Positions 7,180-12,379 of a stretch of 12,379 nucleotides of DNA are shown here, one piece after another. Origin of the DNA: Acholeplasmatales bacterium (GTDB taxonomy: Bacteria; Bacillota_I; Bacilli_A; Izemoplasmatales; Hujiaoplasmataceae); assembly GCA_003477305.1 (NCBI GenBank), contig DMTN01000032.1, forward strand, positions 1 through 12,379, in the 5' to 3' direction. The notes beneath the pieces are model-generated. The model did not search any database and was not told where the DNA came from. It saw nothing but the letters and a program-made list of their open reading frames with translations. The translations under genes were made by a program, and so were the position numbers. The stretch's first letter is position 1. Every line of letters begins with the position of its first letter.

Positions 7180-8988
7180 GTGGTCGTCACCGTCATCGAT
7201 CTGTTGAATCATCTCCGCTGCCGCCGTTTTTCCCCGCTTGAGCGACGGTCTTCCGCCCGCAAGTACAATCCGACCAAGTCGGACGAAAAGTACGCCGAAT
7301 TCCGCCATCTCGGCGGAATCGCCGCGTATTCGGCGGCCGCCGAGTACGACGCCGACGACACCATCGAAATCCAGAAAAACCGTCAGTATCGGCTCACCGA
7401 CGAGGCGGTCGCGGTGATGAAGGATGTCGTTTCTTCGCGGATCCTCGGGCAACGGTCGGACATCAAGATCGAGCGCGACAAGGAATTCACCTACGCCTTC
7501 AGCGACAACATCCGCCTTGCGGCGAACCCCGATCTGATGCTTTCCTACAACGGCATCATCGAAGCGATCACGTTCGTGCCGATGACCTCGCGCGAATTGC
7601 TCGGGATGCAGTTCTCCGTGAACAAGCAGAAATTTCCGTTCTTTGTGAAGGACGATCGCAACCAGTACATCCCCGACCTGCGCGGCGTCACCGACGCCTT
7701 CAAGACGAATTACGACGACAAGCTGGCGAAATTGACCGACCGCAAGACCGATCTTGGCCGCATCGTCTACGGGATCGCCTTCCAGTCGTTCATCCTCGAT
7801 CGGCTGTTTCGTCCCCACGGCGTCCGCCAGATGCTCGTCGTCTTGAATCACGCGTACGTTCACGACGGCACGCCGGGCGTCTATGATTCACGGCTCGTCG
7901 TCGCCTTCGACTTCACCGCGCTGGCGCGTCAGATGGCGGAGACGATCCAGATCGACCTCTACCGGATGATCAACCATATCGAACTCGACGACGACTCCCG
8001 CTGTCCGCTCGTCAAACACGAATGCCGCCGCGGCATGTCGTTTCAATGCCAGTTCGTCGAGTACTGTTTCTCGCATCTGCCGAAAAAGCATGCGATCTTC
8101 CATTATTTCTTCCAGCATCAGGGATTCGTCGAAACCCTGCCGGGAGAGGATCTCGTGCACGATACCTACGACCTCGTCAACGAGGGCGTCGTCGATATGC
8201 TCGACGTGCCGATCTCGTGGCTCAAGCGCGAGAAGAACCTGATGCAGCGATACTGCGTCGAAGCGGACCGCCCCTTCTACAACAAGATCAAGCTGAAGAC
8301 CTACCTCGACACGTTGGTCTATCCGCTCTATCTGATCGACTTCGAGGCGTTCCCGGCGATCGTGCCGCGCTTCGCGGGCGAAGGGGCGTACCAGCAGAGC
8401 CTCTTCCAGTTTTCCTGTCACGTGCTGTCCGCGCCGGACACCGCGCTCGACCCGGACGATCCGAAGACGCATCTCGAATGGGTCGCGAAGGACGGCGCCG
8501 ACCACCGCCGCGATTTCGTCGAGGCGCTCCTTTCAGCCATTCCGGAAGGCTCTTCCTCGGTCGTCGTCTACAACCAGAACTTCGAAAAGCAGCGGTTGGT
8601 CGAACTTGCGATCCTCTTCCCCGAACATGCGGACCGGCTCCGGGGCATCGCCTCCCGGCTCTTCGACCTCCTGAAGGCGGTCAAGAACGACGCCGAGTTC
8701 TTCAGCGCCGCGGGGTTCACCAAGGAAGCGGCGGAAACGTACAACTACTACCATCCCGACCTCGACGGCAGCTATTCGCTCAAGAAGGTCCTGCCGGTTC
8801 TCGGCGGGGCGACCTACGAGGGCATGCCGATCAGCAACGGCGTCCAGGCGTATCTCGCCTACGCCGGACTCGACGAACTCGAGCCGGATGAGCATGAGAA
8901 GACCATCGCCGACATGCTTGCGTACTGCAAGCTCGACACCTACGCGATGTATCTGATCCTGCGCGGGTTGCGCGCGCAACTCGAGTAA
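7180..8988 (+). CDS. DUF2779 protein: Cas4/RecB-like Fe-S domain fused to a DEDDy exonuclease-like domain
   Basis: A 602-residue protein, probably a nuclease; its biological role is unknown. The start is GTG 7180, with AAGGAGG (7166-7172) 7 bases upstream. The N-terminal half resembles Cas4/RecB-like nucleases. DLLNHLRCRRF places Cys14 where Cas4 has its first cluster cysteine, and Cys275, 282, 290 and 296 form a later cysteine group suited to a [4Fe-4S] cluster. Asp118 (ANPDLML) and Glu128 sit where the PD-(D/E)XK Asp and Glu are expected, but the usual lysine two residues after Glu is isoleucine. The C-terminal half (about 380-602) is the DUF2779 region with RNase H-fold exonuclease motifs: Asp387 and Glu389 (IDFEAF), YNQNFEK at 464-470 and Y582-x3-D586 (YCKLD), the DEDDy pattern. 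It sits alone between two operons, with no terminator before rpsO. The architecture recalls the TM0106-type RecB-like putative nucleases. Confidence 0.82.
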   Translation: MVVTVIDLLNHLRCRRFSPLERRSSARKYNPTKSDEKYAEFRHLGGIAAYSAAAEYDADDTIEIQKNRQYRLTDEAVAVMKDVVSSRILGQRSDIKIERDKEFTYAFSDNIRLAANPDLMLSYNGIIEAITFVPMTSRELLGMQFSVNKQKFPFFVKDDRNQYIPDLRGVTDAFKTNYDDKLAKLTDRKTDLGRIVYGIAFQSFILDRLFRPHGVRQMLVVLNHAYVHDGTPGVYDSRLVVAFDFTALARQMAETIQIDLYRMINHIELDDDSRCPLVKHECRRGMSFQCQFVEYCFSHLPKKHAIFHYFFQHQGFVETLPGEDLVHDTYDLVNEGVVDMLDVPISWLKREKNLMQRYCVEADRPFYNKIKLKTYLDTLVYPLYLIDFEAFPAIVPRFAGEGAYQQSLFQFSCHVLSAPDTALDPDDPKTHLEWVAKDGADHRRDFVEALLSAIPEGSSSVVVYNQNFEKQRLVELAILFPEHADRLRGIASRLFDLLKAVKNDAEFFSAAGFTKEAAETYNYYHPDLDGSYSLKKVLPVLGGATYEGMPISNGVQAYLAYAGLDELEPDEHEKTIADMLAYCKLDTYAMYLILRGLRAQLE

Positions 8989-8995
8989 ATTATCC

Positions 8996-9024
8996 TTGCT
9001 TCACGGCCCCCTTCGTGATATAAT
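8996..9024 (+). promoter_or_regulatory. Promoter of rpsO (-35 TTGCTT, extended -10)
   Basis: TTGCTT (8996-9001), a 17-base spacer and TATAAT (9019-9024) preceded by TG (9016-9017). The -35 starts 8 bases after the DUF2779 stop. The spacer carries an inverted repeat TCACG/CGTGA (9001-9005 and 9014-9018). Confidence 0.75.
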
Positions 9025-9030
9025 CATTAT

Positions 9031-9108
9031 CGCGCCCGCACCTGAAACCGTCGACACTCCGACGTCGGCTTCGGATCCGGGTAAGTCAAAACACAGGAGG
9101 AAACAACC
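9031..9108 (+). promoter_or_regulatory. rpsO 5' leader, candidate S15 autoregulatory RNA
   Basis: This transcribed leader of about 78 bases is long compared with the roughly 30-base leaders of tig and the DUF2779 gene. A hairpin CGTCG/CGACG (9049-9053 with 9060-9064, loop ACACTC) can sit inside an outer stem CCCG/CGGG (9035-9038 with 9078-9081). CTCC (9057-9060), partly in the loop, is complementary to GGAG (9096-9099) of the ribosome site, and CCTG (9041-9044) to CAGG (9094-9097). Ribosomal protein S15 is known to bind its own mRNA leader in several bacteria. That this leader does so is inference from the structure. Confidence 0.4.
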
Positions 9109-9378
9109 ATGGCACTACCCAAAGCAAAAGTCCAGGAAATCGTCAAGGCATTCCAGTTCAAGGAAGGCGACACGGGTTCACCCGAAGTCCAGATCGCCAT
9201 CCTCACCCAAGAAATCGCGCTGTTGAACGAACATCTCCAGGTTCACAAGCACGACTTTCATTCCAAACGCGGTCTGCTCATGAAAGTCAGCAAGCGCAGA
9301 AGCCTGCTCGACTACTTGGCGACGGTCTCGGCCGATCGCTATCAGACGCTCCTTGGCAAACTGAATCTGCGTCGCTAG
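9109..9378 (+). CDS. rpsO: Small ribosomal subunit protein S15
   Basis: S15 is a primary 16S rRNA-binding protein of the 30S subunit that binds the central-domain three-way junction and organises the platform; it also contributes to a bridge with the 50S subunit. The product is 89 residues, exactly the family length, and all-helical. It carries the signature EGDTGSPEVQIAILT and the conserved NEHL, HSKRGLL and KRRSLLDYL segments, and ends in LNLRR. AGGAGG (9095-9100) lies 8 bases before ATG 9109. It has its own promoter, a possibly structured leader and a terminator, and pnp follows as in most bacteria. No anomalies were seen. Confidence 0.99.
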   Translation: MALPKAKVQEIVKAFQFKEGDTGSPEVQIAILTQEIALLNEHLQVHKHDFHSKRGLLMKVSKRRSLLDYLATVSADRYQTLLGKLNLRR

Positions 9379-9389
9379 TTCGCAAAGCA

Positions 9390-9422
9390 AAGCACCCAAG
9401 CACGCTTGGGTGCTTATCTTTT
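9390..9422 (+). terminator. Rho-independent terminator after rpsO
   Basis: A perfect 11-bp stem (9390-9400 with 9405-9415, loop CACG) is followed by an interrupted T-tail, ATCTTTT (9416-9422). The weaker tail may allow partial read-through into pnp, as is common for rpsO-pnp pairs. Confidence 0.85.
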
Positions 9423-9438
9423 GTTCAAACGGGGAATT

Positions 9439-9453
9439 CCGGATGCAATCCGG
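9439..9453. repeat. Perfect palindrome upstream of the pnp -10 box
   Basis: CCGGAT (9439-9444), a 3-base centre and ATCCGG (9448-9453) form a perfect inverted repeat. No T-run follows, so it is not a terminator. It covers the region where a -35 box would lie, so it could be a protein-binding site. No regulator is identified. Confidence 0.5.
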
Positions 9454-9461
9454 CCGTCAAA

Positions 9462-9470
9462 TGCTATAAT
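9462..9470 (+). promoter_or_regulatory. Extended -10 promoter of pnp
   Basis: TGC (9462-9464) followed directly by TATAAT (9465-9470). At 17 bases spacing the -35 would be GATGCA (9442-9447), only two of six consensus bases, so this appears to be an extended -10 promoter. The start is near 9477, giving a leader of about 38 bases. Confidence 0.62.
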
Positions 9471-9514
9471 ATTCATCGTACAATGGTAAAATGACTGAAA
9501 AGAGGGTATCACAA

Positions 9515-11644
9515 ATGAGCGAAACAAACGAAAAGAAAGTCTACACGCTTGAATTCTTCGGCCGCGAACTGAAGGTCGAAGTCGGGCAACTCGCAAAACA
9601 GGCCAATGGCGCGGCTTTGGTCAGATTCGGCGATTCAGCCGTGCTCTCCGTCGCGGTCGTCGGTGAACCGAAAGACTACGATTACTTCCCACTCATGGTT
9701 CTGTATCAGGAAAAAATGTATTCCGTCGGCAAGATCCCGGGCGGTTTCTTCCGCCGCGAGGGCAGACCTTCGGAACATGAAACGCTCAATGCGCGGGCGA
9801 TCGACCGTCCGCTTCGTCCGCTGTTCGACGAAAACTTCCGCAATGACGTCCAGGTCATCAACACCGTCATGTCGGTGAATCCGGACAACTCTCCGGAAAT
9901 CGCCGCCCTGCTCGGCAGTTCGCTGGCCCTCGGCCTCGGCGGCGTGCCGTTCCACGGCCCCGTCGCGATGGTCAACATCGCCCGCGTCAACGGCCAGCTG
10001 ATCTGCTGCCCGACCGTCGAAGAAGCGCTTCAGTCGGACATCGACCTCACGATCGCGGGCACCAAGTTCGCCGTGAACATGGTCGAAGCCGGCGCCAAGC
10101 AAGTCTCCGAAGCCGACATCCTCGATGCGATCATGTACGGTCACGAACAGATCAAGACGCTCGTCGCCTTCCAAGAGCAGATCATCGCCGAAAACGCCAA
10201 GCCGATGATCGAAGTCACCTACCAGACCGTTCCCGCCGAAATCGACGAGGCCGTCCGCGCGCTTGACGCCGGCCGCATCGTCAAAGCCGTCGTGATCCAG
10301 GAAAAACTCGAACGCGGCGACGCGATCGAAGCGATCAACGAAGAAATCCGCACGACCCTTGAAGCGCAGTACAAAGCCCAGGGCGTCGACAAGGACGACA
10401 TCGTCAAGAACCTGTTCTTCATCAACCGCGTCCTCGAAGCGATCCTCGTCGCCGAAGTCCGCCGCCTCATCACCGAAGACAAGATCCGTCCGGACGGCCG
10501 CGGCTGCGACGAAATCCGCCCGCTCGCGGCGGAAATCGACCTCTTCGAACGCACCCATGGATCCGCCCTCTTCACCAGAGGCCAGACGCAAGTCTTCGCC
10601 GCCACCACGCTCGGCCCGCTGCGCGATTCGCAGCTGATCGAAGGCGTCACCCTCGAAGATGGAAAACGGTTCATGCTGCACTACAACTTCCCGCAGTTCT
10701 CCGTCGGTTCGACGGGCCGTTACGGCTCGCCGGGACGCCGTGAGATCGGCCACGGCGCCCTCGGCGAACGCGCCCTCCTCCAGGTCATCCCCTCCGAGGA
10801 CGAGTTCCCCTACGCGATCCGCGTCGTTTCCGAAGTCCTCGAATCCAACGGTTCCTCGTCCCAGGCGACGATCTGCTCCGGCTCGATGTCCCTGATGGCC
10901 GCGGGCGTCCCGATCAAGGCGGCCGTCGCGGGCATCGCGATGGGTCTTGTCAAGAACGGCGACAAAGTCACGATCCTCACCGACATCCAGGGTCTCGAAG
11001 ACCACTTCGGCGACATGGACTTCAAAATCGCCGGCACGAAGGACGGCGTCACCGCGATCCAGATGGACATCAAGGTCGACGGCATCTCGCGTGAAATCAT
11101 GCAGGAAGCCCTCGAACAGGCCCGCAAGGGACGCCTTCAGATCCTCGACGTCATGCTCGCGGCCATCCCGGCCCCGCGCAAGGAACTCTCCAAGTACGCC
11201 CCGAAGGTCAAGATCATGCGCATCAACGTCGACAAGATCCGCGACGTCATCGGCCCCGGGGGAAAGATCATCCAGTCGATCGTCGAGAAGTGCAACCAGG
11301 TCAAGATCGACATCGAACAGGACGGCCGCGTCATCTTCATGCACACGGACGTGTACTGGATCGATCAGGCGATGAAACTCGTCGCCGAAATCGTCCGCGA
11401 AGTCCAAGTCGGCGAAATCTTCACCGGCAAAGTCGTGCGCATCGAAAAGTTCGGCTGCTTCATCGAACTGTGGCCCGGCCAGGATGGCCTCTGCCACATC
11501 TCGAAACTCGCCGAAAAGCGCGTCGAACGCGTCGAAGACGTCGTCAAGCTCGGCGACATGATCACGGTGAAAGTCACCGAGATCGACGAGAAGGGCCGCG
11601 TCGACCTGTCGCGCAAAGCCATTCTCGAATCCCTCAAAAAGTAG
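9515..11644 (+). CDS. pnp: Polyribonucleotide nucleotidyltransferase (PNPase)
   Basis: PNPase is a trimeric 3'-5' phosphorolytic exoribonuclease that degrades mRNA and can add 3' tails. The 709-residue product has the full bacterial layout: first RNase PH domain with GRPSEHETLNARAIDRPLRP near 83-102, helical linker, and second (catalytic) RNase PH domain with SPGRREIGHGALGERAL. In that domain Asp490 and Asp496 in DIQGLED align with E. coli Asp486 and Asp492. A KH domain with GPGGKII at 580-586 and an S1 domain (about 632-702) complete the C-terminus. I chose ATG 9515 because AGAGGG (9501-9506) is 8 bases upstream; in-frame ATG 9491 has no ribosome site. No hairpin terminator follows, and the rnpB promoter begins within 10 bases of the stop. 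Confidence 0.98.
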   Translation: MSETNEKKVYTLEFFGRELKVEVGQLAKQANGAALVRFGDSAVLSVAVVGEPKDYDYFPLMVLYQEKMYSVGKIPGGFFRREGRPSEHETLNARAIDRPLRPLFDENFRNDVQVINTVMSVNPDNSPEIAALLGSSLALGLGGVPFHGPVAMVNIARVNGQLICCPTVEEALQSDIDLTIAGTKFAVNMVEAGAKQVSEADILDAIMYGHEQIKTLVAFQEQIIAENAKPMIEVTYQTVPAEIDEAVRALDAGRIVKAVVIQEKLERGDAIEAINEEIRTTLEAQYKAQGVDKDDIVKNLFFINRVLEAILVAEVRRLITEDKIRPDGRGCDEIRPLAAEIDLFERTHGSALFTRGQTQVFAATTLGPLRDSQLIEGVTLEDGKRFMLHYNFPQFSVGSTGRYGSPGRREIGHGALGERALLQVIPSEDEFPYAIRVVSEVLESNGSSSQATICSGSMSLMAAGVPIKAAVAGIAMGLVKNGDKVTILTDIQGLEDHFGDMDFKIAGTKDGVTAIQMDIKVDGISREIMQEALEQARKGRLQILDVMLAAIPAPRKELSKYAPKVKIMRINVDKIRDVIGPGGKIIQSIVEKCNQVKIDIEQDGRVIFMHTDVYWIDQAMKLVAEIVREVQVGEIFTGKVVRIEKFGCFIELWPGQDGLCHISKLAEKRVERVEDVVKLGDMITVKVTEIDEKGRVDLSRKAILESLKK

Positions 11645-11650
11645 AAAACG

Positions 11651-11659
11651 TGTTATAAT
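11651..11659 (+). promoter_or_regulatory. Extended -10 promoter of rnpB
   Basis: TGT (11651-11653) followed by TATAAT (11654-11659), starting 7 bases after the pnp stop. The -35 position falls in the pnp coding end (CCCTCA, 11631-11636) and is poor. A start 7 bases after the box would be 11666, exactly where the P1 helix of RNase P RNA begins. Confidence 0.68.
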
Positions 11660-11665
11660 AGATCA

Positions 11666-12014
11666 GTCGAATGATCGGGCGATCGAGCGCGCAGGCGTTA
11701 GGAAAGTCCATGCTAGCACGGGCTGCGATGCCCGTAACGTTTGTGCCATACGAACCGATAAGTATGGGCACCGAGCAATCGGTGACGGCGGCGAAAGGGA
11801 CCTCAAAGGCCCCGGTAGCCCCAAGGTGCCACAGAGACGAGCCTTGTGAAACACACAAGGATGAAACGCGGTAAACCCCACAAGCTAGAAACCCAAATTT
11901 CGGTAGGGGAACGGGAAGCGGATAACTGAATCCAGCTGACTGACGGCGCAAGCCGTAGATAAATGATCGCCGCCCCGCAAGGGGAACAGAACATGGCTTA
12001 CACATCATTCGGCC
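11666..12014 (+). ncRNA. rnpB: RNase P RNA, Bacillus type (type B)
   Basis: The catalytic RNA of RNase P, which matures the 5' ends of tRNAs. The ends close a P1 helix: 11666-11675 pairs with 12004-12013. Universal core elements are present: GGAAAGTCCATGCTAGCAC (from 11701) and ACAGAACATGGCTTAC (11986-12001), the two strands of P4. AACGCGGTAAACCCC and AGAAACCCAAATTTCGGTAG match the Bacillus-type RNA as I remember it. Visible hairpins include CCTTGTG/CACAAGG (11842-11848 with 11854-11860, probably P12), ACGGC-GCAA-GCCGT (11943-11956, P18) and CCCC-GCAA-GGGG (11973-11984, P19). At about 349 bases it is shorter than the roughly 400 of B. subtilis, largely because P19 is a four-pair hairpin. Ends are inferred from P1 and may be off by a few bases. 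Confidence 0.95.
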
Positions 12015-12015
12015 G

Positions 12016-12049
12016 AAAAAAGCATAATCCAACCCATTATGCTTTTTTT
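12016..12049 (+). terminator. Rho-independent terminator of rnpB
   Basis: AGCATAAT (12021-12028) pairs with ATTATGCT (12036-12043) around a CCAACCC loop. Flanking A (12016-12020) and T (12043-12049) runs extend the stem, so it may work on both strands. It starts just after the P1 helix. Confidence 0.88.
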
Positions 12050-12079
12050 ATTCATTAGGAAATTGTAATGGCTATAAAC

Positions 12080-12098
12080 TATATTAGTAAATAATATA
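12080..12098. repeat. AT-rich inverted repeat
   Basis: TATATTA (12080-12086) and TAATATA (12092-12098) pair perfectly around GTAAA. With this base composition such a repeat could arise by chance; no function is assigned. Confidence 0.4.
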
Positions 12099-12202
12099 AC
12101 TAGTAAGGAGTATTACCTTCATCTTGTTTCAAACCTACAACTCTATTTATGTGATGAAAAACACTTGAGAAATATCTTCATTCAACGTCCATTCTACCAT
12201 CG

Positions 12203-12263
12203 AAAACCGAACGGTTTTTTCTCAATTTTTGTTATCGCAGACCGTTCATTTATTGAGAAAAAA
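12203..12263. repeat. Cluster of overlapping inverted repeats upstream of the TnpB-like gene
   Basis: Three inverted repeats share arms: AAAACCG/CGGTTTT (12203-12209 with 12212-12218), GAACGGT/ACCGTTC (12209-12215 with 12241-12247) and TTTTTTCTCAAT/ATTGAGAAAAAA (12215-12226 with 12252-12263). They cannot all form at once. They lie upstream of the predicted transcript start, so they act as DNA or belong to another transcript. Subterminal hairpins are typical of IS200/IS605 ends, which is the reading I favour. Confidence 0.6.
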
Positions 12264-12273
12264 ATGGTATAAT
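12245..12273 (+). promoter_or_regulatory. Promoter of the TnpB-like gene (extended -10)
   Basis: TATAAT lies at 12268-12273 with TG at 12265-12266. TTCATT (12245-12250) is a weak -35 at 17 bases. The -35 and spacer overlap the inverted repeats, so whatever folds or binds there could affect expression. Confidence 0.65.
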
Positions 12274-12298
12274 GGAAGCTGGAAAGGAGGTGAGAACG

Positions 12299-12379
12299 AT
12301 GCAGTATAAAGCGCTCAAAACAAGACTCAATTTACCGAATCATCAACGCCGGTTTCTGCGCTTCCTGATGCGGGAATCC
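12299..12379 (+). CDS. Start of a probable TnpB-like (IS200/IS605 family) protein, cut by the window edge
   Basis: Only the first 27 codons are present, in frame to the window end. A near-perfect ribosome site AAAGGAGGTGA (12283-12293) precedes ATG 12299. The residues begin MQYKALKTRLNLPNHQ and then run basic and hydrophobic, which resembles the start of TnpB proteins (a short strand of the form K-x-L-K-x-R-L followed by a helix). If so, it would be an RNA-guided nuclease encoded by an insertion element. The 27 codons include AGA and TTA; TTA is avoided in the tig, lon and pnp genes, as their long antisense open frames show. With so little sequence the family call is tentative; another transposase or a small basic protein is possible. 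Confidence 0.5.
   Translation, partial: MQYKALKTRLNLPNHQRRFLRFLMRES

Larger units (their letters stand above)
12050..12267. other. AT-rich non-coding stretch, probable left end of a mobile element
   Basis: About 31% G+C (75 of 240 bases over 12051-12290), against well over half in the genes before it. It holds no credible gene. It contains an AT-rich inverted repeat (12080-12098), a direct repeat TTGAGAAA (12165-12172 and 12253-12260) and the overlapping inverted repeats at 12203-12263. The composition step starts right after the rnpB terminator, which fits an inserted element or a foreign segment. The precise left boundary cannot be set from this window. Confidence 0.5.

Noticed and set aside
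9635..11497. 620-residue open frame antisense to pnp
   Set aside because: A codon-bias shadow of a gene with intact PNPase domains; the composition is again D, F and G rich without motifs.
11634..12032. Open frames on both strands within the RNase P RNA region (for example 132 and 67 residues)
   Set aside because: The region is a structured RNA with conserved core motifs; the frames have no ribosome sites and no known motifs.
12105..12166. AAGGAG (12105-12110) followed by a possible TTG start at 12125
   Set aside because: Spacing is 14 bases and the frame ends after about 14 codons, so a small gene is not supported.
12203..12220. AAAACCG/CGGTTTT hairpin with T-run as a terminator
   Set aside because: The loop would be only two to four bases, no transcript that would need it is evident, and its arm also pairs elsewhere, so I kept it as part of the repeat cluster.
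1..12379. CRISPR array, tRNA genes, prophage or toxin-antitoxin genes
   Set aside because: No regularly spaced repeats, no tRNA cloverleaf and no phage or toxin motifs were seen; the Cas4-like domain in the DUF2779 protein has no cas neighbours.

Overview
The window looks like ordinary chromosome from a Bacillota or Mycoplasmatota (Tenericutes-like) bacterium with an unusually GC-rich genome. Four things point there. The RNase P RNA has the Bacillus-type (type B) signature. Shine-Dalgarno sites are strong, up to AAAGGAGGTGA. Every intergenic promoter has a perfect TATAAT box. The 602-residue nuclease-like protein is of the DUF2779 type, which I associate with mollicutes and their relatives. 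TGA is a real stop codon (lon, the hydrolase and the YczE-like gene end on it), so this is not the UGA=Trp code of Mycoplasma. The exact lineage is inference.

Layout, all genes on the + strand. (1) 115-3886: trigger factor (tig) then Lon protease, each with its own promoter and hairpin terminator, forming a protein folding and degradation block without clpX or clpP between them. (2) 3992-7068: a tightly packed four-gene operon of an alpha/beta hydrolase, a GltD-like Fe-S/FAD/NADPH oxidoreductase with no GltB nearby, a YczE-like membrane protein and a Nudix hydrolase. One promoter (TTGTCA-17-TATAAT) precedes it and a 13-bp terminator ends it. (3) 7180-8988: a DUF2779 protein, apparently a Cas4/RecB-like Fe-S domain fused to a DEDDy exonuclease-like domain. 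(4) 9109-11644: rpsO and pnp, a widely conserved pair, here with separate promoters. (5) 11666-12014: the RNase P RNA gene rnpB, starting just after pnp, with a terminator at 12016-12049. Regions 4 and 5 together form an RNA-processing and translation block.

(6) 12050-12379: composition changes abruptly to about 31% G+C in the non-coding part (75 of 240 bases by hand count over 12051-12290). This stretch holds overlapping inverted repeats, then a strong promoter and ribosome site, and the first 27 codons of a gene cut by the window edge. Its N-terminus resembles TnpB of IS200/IS605-type elements. I read this as the left end of a mobile element placed just beyond the rnpB terminator.

I did not find a clearly new system. 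The items most worth a second look are the DUF2779 fusion with an apparently altered PD-(D/E)XK motif, the orphan GltD-like operon, the structured rpsO leader, and the repeat cluster ahead of the TnpB-like gene.
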